From NCBI GenBank assembly GCA_029556915.1, contig JAKQIT010000146.1, forward strand, positions 1 to 64,000: a stretch of 64,000 bases of DNA. The letters are read 5' to 3'. Shown one piece after another: positions 1 through 9,900 of this stretch. Source of the DNA: Pseudomonadota bacterium (lineage in GTDB: Bacteria > Pseudomonadota > Gammaproteobacteria > Burkholderiales > Methylophilaceae). Position 1 is the first letter of the stretch, and each line of letters opens with the position of its first letter. The notes below the pieces were generated by a model, which searched no databases, had not been told where the DNA came from, and saw only the letters and a program-made list of their open reading frames with translations. The translations under genes were made by a program, and so were the position numbers.

Positions 1-342
1 ATATGACCATACGATTTTTTGATTGTCGTTTAAGTCAAGTGCATATACGTTGTTTGGGAATGCTGTATGTACATACATCATGTTACCAACAACCACTGGA
101 GAACCTTCGTGACCACGGTTTACACCAGTAGCGAATGTCCATGCCATTTTAAGATTTTTAACGTTTGCCTTAGAAACTTGACCTAACGTACTATAACCTT
201 GGTTATTGTGTTGGCCACGAGGATGCAGCCAGTTGTTAGCATCCTTCATTGCAGCCTCTTGATCAGCAGCAGCTGAAGCAATCATTGGCAATGCCAATGC
301 GACGCTAACAGCAACGCCTAGTGCGTGTTTTTTTGTAAACAT
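1..342 (-). CDS. xoxF: XoxF-type PQQ-dependent methanol dehydrogenase, N-terminal 114 residues (truncated by window edge)
   Basis: Periplasmic quinoprotein alcohol dehydrogenase that oxidises methanol to formaldehyde; XoxF enzymes use a lanthanide with PQQ. The visible part has a signal peptide (MFTKKHALGV start, hydrophobic core, cleavage after ASA around residue 25) and the family N-terminal signature: NW near residue 37, NVKNLKMAWTFATG, GHEGSPVVV, and FPNNVYALDL. The ATG at 342 has a GGAGA ribosome site 6 nt upstream (348-352). The sequence after the signal peptide resembles XoxF more than MxaF, but the metal-coordinating Asp that separates them lies outside the window, so the XoxF call is an inference. 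Confidence 0.82.
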   Translation of the reverse strand, partial: MFTKKHALGVAVSVALALPMIASAAADQEAAMKDANNWLHPRGQHNNQGYSTLGQVSKANVKNLKMAWTFATGVNRGHEGSPVVVGNMMYVHTAFPNNVYALDLNDNQKIVWSY

Positions 343-926
343 AGTTATCTCCAAAGATAAATTTAAAGTTAAGGTATTACCCTTTTTTGCTTACTATTAA
401 CTGGCACTAGGAAGACAGCTAACTAAAAAATTTCACATTAAATAAAATCAACAATGTGAAATTGTTTCAATTTGTAAACAAGCACTACTTTATACAAAAA
501 ATATGCGTAATGCAAGAAAATTTATATTAAAACCTCTTGGAACTGTTTGATTAAATTAAACAAATTTTAAATTTAAAAAGATTAAATTTGGTTTAATTCA
601 GCCGTTTTATGGTTGCAACATCAATAATTTGGTTGCATTTAACCACCATTTACATGGCGCTCATTAAACTTACTATGATAAAAGATAAGCCAACACTTTG
701 AATTTTTATAAAAGTCTTTTTAATTCATATGGTTAAAATATAAAATCAACGCAAAATTTAACTTGGCACACGTTTTGCTGTATTCATCTTAGGAAGTACT
801 ATCACTAGGACTTTTTACTACTACATAATTATAAGGGTTGTGTGTTTAGTAAACTGGGTAGACTTCTTACTCAATTATAGTTTATTTGCATGTTACAAAA
901 TAAAAAGACACCTCAACGGTGTCTTT
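343..926. other. Long AT-rich intergenic region upstream of xoxF
   Basis: About 580 bp without a convincing gene on either strand. It probably holds the promoter and control sites of xoxF, which is transcribed leftwards. A weak candidate for the minus-strand promoter is TTGCAT / 15 nt / TATAAA, around 490-516. A direct repeat at 611-637 and a terminator at 897-933 are listed separately. Long A/T runs occur at 540-600. Confidence 0.5.
611..637. promoter_or_regulatory. Direct repeat GGTTGCA x2, two helical turns apart
   Basis: GGTTGCA occurs at 611-617 and again at 631-637, start-to-start spacing exactly 20 bp, 270-295 bp upstream of the xoxF start. Same-face spacing is typical of a dimeric activator site, but no regulator is identified from the sequence. 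Confidence 0.3.
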
Positions 927-933
927 TTATTTT
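897..933. terminator. Bidirectional intrinsic terminator after tilS
   Basis: Perfect 16-bp arms (AAAATAAAAAGACACC and its complement) flank a 5-nt loop at 913-917, giving a GACACC/GGTGTC stem with A and T runs on both sides. The tilS stop codon (927-929) lies inside the right arm, so the hairpin starts within the end of that gene. Confidence 0.85.
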
Positions 934-2318
934 GCAAAAGCACCGCTAGCACGCCCGCATTCCCAACGCACTACTAAACCTATCTCATCTTGCTTGGCAT
1001 TCAGAGTATAAGTAGCTCCAATATTAGGTACATAAACAAGCTTACCACTAAGGTAAAGCAATGGAAGTTCTTTGCGCCGCCACGGGGGCATGTCTATTTC
1101 TTGCATTAGGCGCTTCCATGATTTAGTGGGACGTAGCGCGCTTGTTTTAAAAGATTTCGGATAGTTATGATTAGATACGCTTAAATCTTCAGTTATTAGA
1201 TTCATCGCCAAGCCAGAACCTATTTTTTTTTCAAAAATTAATACATTACCATCAGGTAAAATTAACGTCTCTTCACCTTTCCAAATAATATCAAAAGGTA
1301 CTTTAAGCTGCGATTTAACTAAGTATGCGCGTTGCTTATAACGTTTTAAGGTTAAATGTTGGAGCTTTATGCCAATTGCAGCATCTGGCTTTGCATGAAG
1401 TAGTTGACGAACCACTTCATCAATCTGCGATGCGTTTGGCATGAGTAAGCCATTGCTTGCAAACCACCAACGCAATACATTTTTTATGCGCGCTACATCT
1501 TCAATCTGACCTAAACCAACCAAACACAGACTATTTTCAAATAACAAATTAGCAGCATCTAAGGATGCCAAAGTGTCAATCAAATTAGATGCTTCAGCAA
1601 TATGAGATGCTGCTCTTGCCAGAACAGTATTTATGGCGGAGTAACGTGAGCTTAACAGGGGCAATACTTCGTGGCGCACAAAGTTTCTATTAAAATCATG
1701 GTTACGGTTGCTTTCATCTTCGCACCAATTCAAATTATGCACTTGTGCATAATCTAACAGCGATGCACGCGTACTGTTGAGCAAAGGACGTAATAACCGA
1801 CGCTCACTGTCCACAGCCGCCATACTAGCCAAGCCCTTGACACCAGCCCCTCTAAACAACTGTAATAGTAAAGTTTCAGATTGATCATCTAAGTGGTGCG
1901 CAGTAACAATAAAATCAGGTGAATTATCGTTTAACTTAAAATTAAATAGCGCTTCATAACGCAGTTTTCTGGCCTCTGCCTCGATGCCTAAGCCTGCCCC
2001 ATCCACACAGACATGCTTAATTTCTAATGCAACATTTAATAAGTCACATTGCTGTTTGCAAAAAGTAGCCCAAGTATTCGCATTTTGGCTTATTCCATGA
2101 TGCACATGCAAGGCATATAAATTAAAGGGGAAGTCGTTTTTGATATTTGCTAGCAAATGTAGCAAGACCACTGAATCTAAGCCTCCACTCAAGGCAAGTA
2201 ATAGCGTTGATTCGGGCTTTACACAAGGAGCAAGAACAGCTTGCACCCCTGCAAGTAATGCTTGCTCAGCGTTCTGTGCTTTATTTTTTTTCAGTTTGAC
2301 GGCGATCTTTTTCAACAA
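927..2318 (-). CDS. tilS: tRNA(Ile)-lysidine synthase TilS
   Basis: Ligates lysine to C34 of tRNA-Ile(CAU) using ATP, changing its decoding from AUG to AUA. The PP-loop ATPase signature SGGLDS is at about residues 44-49, followed by HVHHGIS and the [21 protein letters not shown] motif region typical of TilS. The C-terminal third matches the TilS substrate-binding domains. The 463 residues fit the family (430-480). The start shown is TTG at 2318, overlapping the end of accA by 38 nt; no ATG precedes the PP-loop, so TTG or a later GTG is used. Last gene of the dnaE-accA-tilS run and followed by an intrinsic terminator. Confidence 0.93.
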   Translation of the reverse strand: MLKKIAVKLKKNKAQNAEQALLAGVQAVLAPCVKPESTLLLALSGGLDSVVLLHLLANIKNDFPFNLYALHVHHGISQNANTWATFCKQQCDLLNVALEIKHVCVDGAGLGIEAEARKLRYEALFNFKLNDNSPDFIVTAHHLDDQSETLLLQLFRGAGVKGLASMAAVDSERRLLRPLLNSTRASLLDYAQVHNLNWCEDESNRNHDFNRNFVRHEVLPLLSSRYSAINTVLARAASHIAEASNLIDTLASLDAANLLFENSLCLVGLGQIEDVARIKNVLRWWFASNGLLMPNASQIDEVVRQLLHAKPDAAIGIKLQHLTLKRYKQRAYLVKSQLKVPFDIIWKGEETLILPDGNVLIFEKKIGSGLAMNLITEDLSVSNHNYPKSFKTSALRPTKSWKRLMQEIDMPPWRRKELPLLYLSGKLVYVPNIGATYTLNAKQDEIGLVVRWECGRASGAFAK

Positions 2319-3276
2319 CTTCTTTATATTGGCCGTAGCCCATTAAACGCTCATATCGCGTGACCAACATAGACTTAACCGATTTAGCCTTTAGACTTTT
2401 CAACTCCTCTTTAAGCGCTTCTCGTAAAGTTTTCATCATCTGCTCATAATCACGATGTGCGCCACCCAGTGGCTCTGACACAATGCGGTCAACCAAGCCT
2501 AATGCTTTTAAGCGTTGAGCCGTTATAGCAAGCGACTCTGCCGCGACAGAGGCTTTGTCAGCACTTTTGTATAAAATAGATGCGCAGCCCTCAGGCGAAA
2601 TAACTGAGTAAGTACCGTACTGTAGCATTAACAATTGGTCAACTACCCCTAAAGCCAATGCACCACCGGAGCCACCCTCGCCGATAATGACACCAATAAT
2701 TGGCGTTTTAAGTTCAGACATCACGTATAAATTACGTGCGATGGCTTCAGATTGACCACGCTCTTCAGCACCAATGCCAGGGTATGCGCCAGGTGTATCT
2801 ATCAACGTAATAATTGGAATATTAAACTTTTCTGCCAAGCGGAATAAGCGCAAAGCTTTACGATAACCTTCTGGCCGCGGCATACCAAAATTACGGTATT
2901 GGCGCTCTTTCACATCGCGTCCTTTTTGGTGACCAATCACCATCACGGCTTGCCCTTCAAAACGTGCTAAACCGCCCACAATAGCAGGGTCATCTGAGTA
3001 CGCACGATCTCCATGCAATTCCTCAAAGTCAGTAAACATACCCTGAATATAATCAAGCGTATATGGGCGTTGAGGATGGCGCGCCAGCTGCGAAATTTGC
3101 CATGCAGTTAAATTGCTGTAAATATCTTCAGAGAGTTTTTTACTTTTCTTTTCTAAGGCAGAAAGCTCTTTCGAAACGTCTAACGCTTCGTTAGCATCAT
3201 GCGCAGCTTGCAAACCCTCAATTTGGCTTTCAAGTTCTGCTATGGGCTGCTCAAAGTCTAGGTAACTTATTTTCAT
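2281..3276 (-). CDS. accA: Acetyl-CoA carboxylase carboxyltransferase subunit alpha
   Basis: Alpha subunit of the carboxyltransferase that moves the carboxyl group from biotin-BCCP to acetyl-CoA, the first step of fatty acid synthesis; partner is AccD, not in this window. The crotonase-like fold is shown by [43 protein letters not shown] and [12 protein letters not shown]. The ATG at 3276 ([10 protein letters not shown]) matches the usual AccA N-terminus; an upstream TTG would add six residues but has no support. Length is about 331 residues, as usual. It follows dnaE by about 30 nt, an order common in proteobacteria. Confidence 0.97.
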   Translation of the reverse strand: MKISYLDFEQPIAELESQIEGLQAAHDANEALDVSKELSALEKKSKKLSEDIYSNLTAWQISQLARHPQRPYTLDYIQGMFTDFEELHGDRAYSDDPAIVGGLARFEGQAVMVIGHQKGRDVKERQYRNFGMPRPEGYRKALRLFRLAEKFNIPIITLIDTPGAYPGIGAEERGQSEAIARNLYVMSELKTPIIGVIIGEGGSGGALALGVVDQLLMLQYGTYSVISPEGCASILYKSADKASVAAESLAITAQRLKALGLVDRIVSEPLGGAHRDYEQMMKTLREALKEELKSLKAKSVKSMLVTRYERLMGYGQYKEVVEKDRRQTEKK

Positions 3277-3305
3277 GCGATTTACTTTTCTCAAAAAAAC
3301 TTATA

Positions 3306-6300
3306 CTAATTATATAGGATTTTTACATTATCTTTACTTAACCAATCGTATAAACCTGCAATCAACTCATCGTGCAAATCTACCCGCCACTCACTTCCCA
3401 GCATCAGTTCAACTTGGCTAGTTTTGTTATGGTATTCCACTTTTACTAAACATCCTGATTGATGCTCAGAAGATACTTTTCGATAAGGTGCGAGTAGAGT
3501 TTTAAGTTTGACGGCATCAGCCTGACCATTGCAGGCAATTTTTAAAAAGCTTGCACGGCTATTTCGCAATGTGGCTAAATCATACAATTTACGCGCATTC
3601 ACGCGGTTACCGCCCGAAAAATCATCATAACTGACACGCCCTTCTACAATCACCAATTGATCATCTTTTAACAAATGTTGCGCTTGATTGAGCAAATCAC
3701 TACCCACCACCACTTCAATACGTGTTGTGCCATCATCAAGACCTACAATTGCCATTTTACCGCGCCCAGTCATCCGAATACGAATGCCAGAAACAATACC
3801 AGAAAGTAATTGCGGCTGCTCTTTGGGGGCAATATTTGCCAATGTACTAGAAATAAATTGACCAACATCTTTTTGATATGCTGCATATGGGTGGCCGCTA
3901 AAATAAAAACCCAACGCTGATTTTTCTTCTAATAACTCTTGCTGCTCACTCCACTTTGCAACCTTAGGTAATACACTTGCGGCATTATTTTCCACGTCAC
4001 CAAACAAGCTATTTTGGTTGCTATTCGCATTATTTTGCTCAGCCGCACTAATAGCTAAACTCACGCCAGCTAACAGTGCATTGCGGTTACGCTCTAATTT
4101 ATCAAAAGCGCCTGCGCGAATTAAAGACTCAATCACACGACGATTGACTTTACGCAAATCTAAGCGACTGCAAAAATCAAATAAATCAGTAAATGGCCCA
4201 GCTTTTTGACGTGCTTCAATGATAAGCTCTATCGCCGCTAACCCTGTTCCTTTTATGGCACCCAAGCCGTAAATCATTTGTGTTTTACTGATGGGTGTAA
4301 ACTTGAAATCACTTTGATTGATGTCAGGTGGCAAAACTTCTACCTGATTAGGCATACAATCATTATAAAAGGTATGTACGCTGTCGGTATTATTCATGTC
4401 AGCAGACATCGTTGACGCTAAAAATGCTGCTGGATAATGTGCTTTTAAATAGGCTGTTTGATATGCCACCAATGCATAAGCCGCCGCATGTGACTTGTTA
4501 AAACCATAGCCGGCAAATTTTTCTAGCAAGTCAAACAATTCATTGGATTGTTTTTCGCTCAAGCCATTCTTTTGCGCACCCTCATTAAAAATAGCGCGTT
4601 GCGCTTCCATTTCTTCAGGTTTTTTCTTACCCATCGCGCGGCGAAGCAAATCGGCGCCGCCCAAGCTATAGCCAGCCACTACTTGGGCAATCTGCATCAC
4701 CTGCTCTTGATATACGGCAATCCCATAAGTCTCTTTCAAAATGGGTTCTGTCAAAGGATGTGGGTATTCCACGCGTTGCTTACCATGCTTACGTCGGCAA
4801 AAATCAGGAATCAAATCCATCGGGCCAGGACGATAAAGCGCAACCAAAGCAATAATGTCTTCAAAGCAATCTGGCATCGCTTGCTTGAGCATGTCTTTCA
4901 TGCCTTTGGACTCAAGTTGAAACACCGCTGTGGTATTGGCTGTTTTGAGTAGCTGAAATGTCGCTTTATCTTTTAACGGCAAAGTTTCAAATGCAAGTGC
5001 GGGCAAGCCCTCCATAGCCCGTTGTTTATTGGCATTTTCTAAGGCCAACTCTAAAATTGTGAGCGTACGCAAGCCTAAAAAGTCAAACTTAACCAGACCT
5101 ACTGCTTCAACATCATCTTTATCATATTGGCTCACCAAACTGCCGCCATCGGCCTGACAATACACGGGTGAAAAATCTGAGATTTTTCCGGGTGAAATTA
5201 ACACACCACCTGCATGCATACCGATATTGCGCGTTAAGCCTTCTAACCTTAAAGCCAGCTCGAGTAGCTCACGGATTTCTTCTTCACTTTCACGGCGCTC
5301 AGCCAGTTGCGGCTCTTTTTCAAGTGCGTCAGATAGCGTAATTCCCAATTCCATCGGAATCAGCTTACTAATGCTATCGACAAAATTAAAGGGCAAATCA
5401 AGCACACGCCCCACATCGCGAATCACGGCCTTTGCCGCCATGGTACCGAAGGTGGCAATTTGCGAAACCGCATCTAAGCCATATTTTTGCTTCACGTAAT
5501 CAATCACGCGATCACGCCCTTCTTGGCAAAAGTCAATGTCGAAGTCTGGCATTGATACGCGATCAGGGTTTAAGAAGCGCTCAAACAGCAAGTTGTATTC
5601 AAGCGGATCTAAATCGGTAATGCCTAAGCTATAAGCCACCACAGAGCCTGCACCAGAGCCACGCCCGGGCCCAACAGGCACGCCATTATGTTTTGCCCAT
5701 TGAATAAAATCAGCCACTATTAAAAAGTAGCCTGCAAAGCCCATTTGGTTGATAACTTTGGTTTCAAAGTCTAAACGCGCTTCATATTCGGGTTGTTTAG
5801 CGACGCGCTTATCCGCATCTGGATAAAGCACTTCTAGTCGCTTAATCAAGCCACGATGCGCCTCCGCCACCAAAAAGTCGTTAAGGCTTTCACCATTGGG
5901 CGTAGGGAAATTTGGCAAATAGTTTTTGCCCAGCGTGAGGGTTAAATTACAGCGCTTGGCAATTTCAATACTATTGGCAAGCGCTTCTGGCATATCCGCA
6001 AAAAGCTCGGCCATTTGCGCTTGGGTTTTAAAATATTGCTCAGGCGTAAAGTTTTTTGGGCGGCGCGTATCTGCTAACACATAGCCTTCTGAGATACATG
6101 TACGTGCTTCGTGCGCCCTAAAATCATCTGGCGTGGTAAATTGAATGGGATGAGTTGCCACAATTGGCAAACTGAGTTTTGCCGCAATACTACGCACTTG
6201 CCGAATATATTGCTCTTGCTGGCCTTTATTTTCTGTAGCAACGCGTTGTACCTCAAGGTAGTAACGGTCAGGAAATAAAGCCTGCCAATTATCTGCAAGC

Positions 6301-6785
6301 TGGGTAGCTAAATTGACATTTTCTTGCAAGCACGCCTGCCCCACATCGCCAGCCATGGCGCCTGAGAGCATGATTAACCCTTCTGTACCGCATTCTACAA
6401 ACCATTCGCGTTTAAACTCAGCGCGCCCACGGTATTGATTAGTTAAATAAGCGCGGCTTAATAATTGGCAAAGCAATAAATAACCTGCATGCGACTGGCA
6501 AAGCAACAAAGCGCGCGAGGGTTGGTCACGATTATTGGTATTTTCTAGCCAAATATCACAGCCTAAAAGTGGTTTGACGCCTTTAGCGCGGGCGGCTTTG
6601 TAAAACTTCACCGCACCGAATAAATTGCTTAAATCGGTGAGCGCGAGCGCTGGCATTTGGTCAGCAATGGCATATTTCACATAATCATCAATACGCACAA
6701 TGCCATCGACAATAGAATACTCACTATGGCAACGCAAGTGAACAAAAGAAGGTGAATTTTTAGCAGAAAGACTGATTTGCGACAT
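3306..6785 (-). CDS. dnaE: DNA polymerase III subunit alpha
   Basis: Catalytic subunit of the replicative polymerase. The N-terminal PHP domain starts near residue 15 (FVHLRCHSEYSIVDG). The palm domain carries GPGRGSGAGSVVAY and the catalytic acidic cluster PDFDIDFCQ at about residue 413, with KFDFLGLRTL near 567. A helix-hairpin-helix follows, and a C-terminal OB domain (GIRIRMTGRGKMAIVGLDD) lies near residue 1000. The length of 1159 residues is full size. First gene of a probable dnaE-accA-tilS operon; the ATG at 6785 opens MSQISLSAKN. The 197-bp gap upstream holds a copy of the 3'-end hairpin repeat that belongs to chpA. Confidence 0.98.
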   Translation of the reverse strand: MSQISLSAKNSPSFVHLRCHSEYSIVDGIVRIDDYVKYAIADQMPALALTDLSNLFGAVKFYKAARAKGVKPLLGCDIWLENTNNRDQPSRALLLCQSHAGYLLLCQLLSRAYLTNQYRGRAEFKREWFVECGTEGLIMLSGAMAGDVGQACLQENVNLATQLADNWQALFPDRYYLEVQRVATENKGQQEQYIRQVRSIAAKLSLPIVATHPIQFTTPDDFRAHEARTCISEGYVLADTRRPKNFTPEQYFKTQAQMAELFADMPEALANSIEIAKRCNLTLTLGKNYLPNFPTPNGESLNDFLVAEAHRGLIKRLEVLYPDADKRVAKQPEYEARLDFETKVINQMGFAGYFLIVADFIQWAKHNGVPVGPGRGSGAGSVVAYSLGITDLDPLEYNLLFERFLNPDRVSMPDFDIDFCQEGRDRVIDYVKQKYGLDAVSQIATFGTMAAKAVIRDVGRVLDLPFNFVDSISKLIPMELGITLSDALEKEPQLAERRESEEEIRELLELALRLEGLTRNIGMHAGGVLISPGKISDFSPVYCQADGGSLVSQYDKDDVEAVGLVKFDFLGLRTLTILELALENANKQRAMEGLPALAFETLPLKDKATFQLLKTANTTAVFQLESKGMKDMLKQAMPDCFEDIIALVALYRPGPMDLIPDFCRRKHGKQRVEYPHPLTEPILKETYGIAVYQEQVMQIAQVVAGYSLGGADLLRRAMGKKKPEEMEAQRAIFNEGAQKNGLSEKQSNELFDLLEKFAGYGFNKSHAAAYALVAYQTAYLKAHYPAAFLASTMSADMNNTDSVHTFYNDCMPNQVEVLPPDINQSDFKFTPISKTQMIYGLGAIKGTGLAAIELIIEARQKAGPFTDLFDFCSRLDLRKVNRRVIESLIRAGAFDKLERNRNALLAGVSLAISAAEQNNANSNQNSLFGDVENNAASVLPKVAKWSEQQELLEEKSALGFYFSGHPYAAYQKDVGQFISSTLANIAPKEQPQLLSGIVSGIRIRMTGRGKMAIVGLDDGTTRIEVVVGSDLLNQAQHLLKDDQLVIVEGRVSYDDFSGGNRVNARKLYDLATLRNSRASFLKIACNGQADAVKLKTLLAPYRKVSSEHQSGCLVKVEYHNKTSQVELMLGSEWRVDLHDELIAGLYDWLSKDNVKILYN

Positions 6786-6897
6786 AAGGTAAATTTTACC
6801 TGATTAGCAAAAATTAAGAGAGTGAAAGTTAAAACTAATGTGCTAAATGCGGGTGAAAATGATGGTGCTAAAAGTTAATTAAATATGTAAGAAATTG

Positions 6898-6967
6898 CCC
6901 GAGAAAAAACAAATGCTCTGGAAGCCCCATGGTTACTGGCTTACAGAACACCTATTTTGATGTTGTG
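6898..6967 (-). repeat. 3'-end hairpin repeat, copy 1 (after chpA)
   Basis: Read on the minus strand, the element starts about 15 nt after the chpA stop, with a CATC-containing lead, then a stem whose inner arms are AAGCC and GGCTTCCAGAG, and ends in a T-rich stretch and CTCGGG. The hairpin's outer pairs are CTGTAAGCC against GGCTTCCAG. Divergent in the lead part compared with other copies. Confidence 0.8.
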
Positions 6968-6982
6968 TTAAAAATGGGTATT

Positions 6983-9900
6983 TTATTGCTTTAATAATGC
7001 GTTAACTTGGGCAATTAATTCTTCATCTTGCACAGGTTTACCTAAGAACGCGTTCACACCAATTTCAGTTGCTACATTGCGGTGCTTATCGGCGGTTCGT
7101 GAACTAATCACAATCAGCGGAATATTTTTAGTGACGCTGTTATCTCGCACATGGCGTGAGAACTCAAAGCCGTCCATGCGCGGCATTTCAATGTCGGTGA
7201 GAATAATATCGGGTGTGGTATCTTGCAATTTCTGAATCGCATCCATACCATCATTCGCGGTGATTACCTCAAAATCTTCACGTTCTAGCACGCGTGACAA
7301 CACTTTACGCATCGTCAATGAATCATCCACCACCAAGACTATTTTTCTGAGTTTTTCAACCACAGGCGCAAACGTTGTGGCTTTAACCGCGCCCACTGCT
7401 AAGGCTTCGCGATTTGCTAACTGAACAGCGTTGACCACCAATACAATTTCACCATCACCTAGCACCGTAGCGCCTATCATGCCAGGCACACGCGCAAGCT
7501 GCGTGCCGATTTGCTTCATCACCACCTCTTGGTTGCCCAAAATCTCATCCACATGTAAAGCAATGCGATAGGTACCGCTACGCAACAAAACAATAGGCGT
7601 GTAAACGTGCTGCTCTGCTACCAAATTAGCGTCACCAATCAATTTGGCAAAATAATGTAGCGGGTATTCACGGTCAGACCAAACAATATGTTGTGCTTGG
7701 TAGGCATTAGCCAAATCAGCAACTTTGAGCTTTTGCACTTGTTCAATCATCACCGATGGAATGGCAAACAATTGGTGGCCAACACGCGCCATCACCACTT
7801 GTGCAACAGATAATGTTACAGGCAGGTAAATATTAAACATCGCGCCTTGACCAGCCACGTTGCTTACGTCAATACGCCCACTTAAGGCCGCAATATCGCT
7901 CCGCACCACATCTAAACCTACACCACGACCAGCAATTTGAGAAATCGTATCTGCGGTTGAAAAACCAGGTTCAAAAATCACTGCCATTAAGGCTTGGTCA
8001 GATACTTCTTGCTGCGCATCTAGCAGACCTTTTTCAATCGCTTTTTGTTTTACTTTAGCTAAATCAATACCTGCGCCATCGTCAGTGACTACAAGTGTAA
8101 TCTCATCGTTTTCAACACTGATTTTTAATTTTATATGTCCAGTTTCAGGCTTGCCTAATTTTTTACGTTGTGCAGTGCTTTCTAAACCATGCGCTACTGC
8201 ATTACGCAATAAATGCTCAAGTGGCGCGCCCATTTTATCTAGAACGCCACGGTCAATCTCAATTGATTCACCTTCAATCGTCATTTCCACGCGCTTATTC
8301 AACTCACGTGCAGTTTGGCGCACAATACGTTGCATACGCTCTGCAATGGTGGCAAAGGGCAACATGCGCACCCCCATCAAACCTTGTTGCAGCTCACGAT
8401 TCATGCGGTTTTGCTGTTGTAAAGCGGCATCTGTTTGGTCAAGATTAAGCAACAAGTTATGCTGAACCGTCGCCACGTCGTTCACACTTTCCGCCATCAT
8501 ACGGGTCAACTCTTGTAAGCGTGTAAAGCGGTCAAACTCCAGTGGGTCAAATGACTCATTGGCTTCTTGCAATAAACTCATACGAGATTGCATTTGCGTT
8601 TCAGCTTCTAGTTCTAGCTCGCGCAAATATGCACGCATACGGCTAATACTATCTGTTAAGTCCGTAGATGATTGCTTAAAGTTTTGCATCTCTCTATCCA
8701 TACGAGAGCGCATAATAGAAACCTCACCAGCCTCATTAATCAGCCTATCTAACACATCAGCCCGCATACGCAAATATTGGTATTGACGATCTTTATTGCG
8801 GGTTGCAGGTGCTGCTTTAGATTTTTGTAAAGGCGCAACTTCTGCCAATTTCTCTTGCTTAGTCACGCCAGAGACATCTTCAAGCATGTAACCAATACGG
8901 TCAAACTCCGCAAACATTTCGTCAAAATCATGCTCATTGACATTGTTACGCAAGGCGTGAATAACGCGGTCTTCCATCAGATGCACGCTATCACCTATCG
9001 TGCCTAAACCCGCCATACGTGCACTACCTTTTAAGGTATGCAAAGCGCGTTGTAGCGAGTCTGAATACTCCACTTCATGTGGATTACTACGCCATCCGCG
9101 TAAATCTCTGCCTACTTGCGGCATTAAGTCCCTAGATTCTTCTAAGAATAAATTGAGTAATTCTTGGTCTGCCGCAGTAGCAGGCAACTTATCTTCTGAA
9201 GCATTTTTTACTACTTCAACATTTTCAAGGATTTGTGGCTCCACAACTGCTGATAGCGCAAGTGCTTCAGCAGCAACTGCCATCTCTTCTGGCATTGGTT
9301 GTTCAATCTCTACGGCAGGTTCAGTCGGCGTGCTGTCAGCTTGTGGCTCATTTGTGGCTTGTTCACTTTGTTGCACTGTGGCAGGTGCTTTTTGCGCTTT
9401 ACCTGCTTTAAGCTTAAGTTGTTTTAGCGGAATACCCGCTGCTTGGATTTCTTTTTCTAACTCTAAAGATGCTAACTCTGCTTGCTGTGCTGCCTCCGCC
9501 TGCATTTTGGCAGTTGACTCACTTAGCGCTAAAATAAGTGCTCGCGCTGATTTTGGGTTTTTGAGCGCTTTAATGCGCGTTAATCCATCATCTAATGCAC
9601 GCACTACATTGCCATACAATGTAATATGCTGCGCTGACCAAGCCACTCTATGTTCATCTAACCAATGCTCTAAAGCACGCGACAACTCACCAGTTGGGTT
9701 GAAACCAGCAGCTAATGCATTACTACCTAATGTGTGCGCAGCGCGGCAGCTGGCATCAGAAGGCAGTTCTAAATCACCTTCTTTTAAAGCTTGTTGTGCT
9801 TCAAGCAAGGTTGTTAAATGTTGCTGCGCCTCATTAATAAAGATATTAAAGAATTCTAGGCTCAGCTTGCGTGTGCCCCCAATCAACACTTCTTCTTTTT

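Noticed and set aside
2281-2318. Possible frameshift between accA and tilS because of the overlap
   Set aside because: Both products are full length; a 38-nt overlap with a TTG start or a slightly later start explains it.
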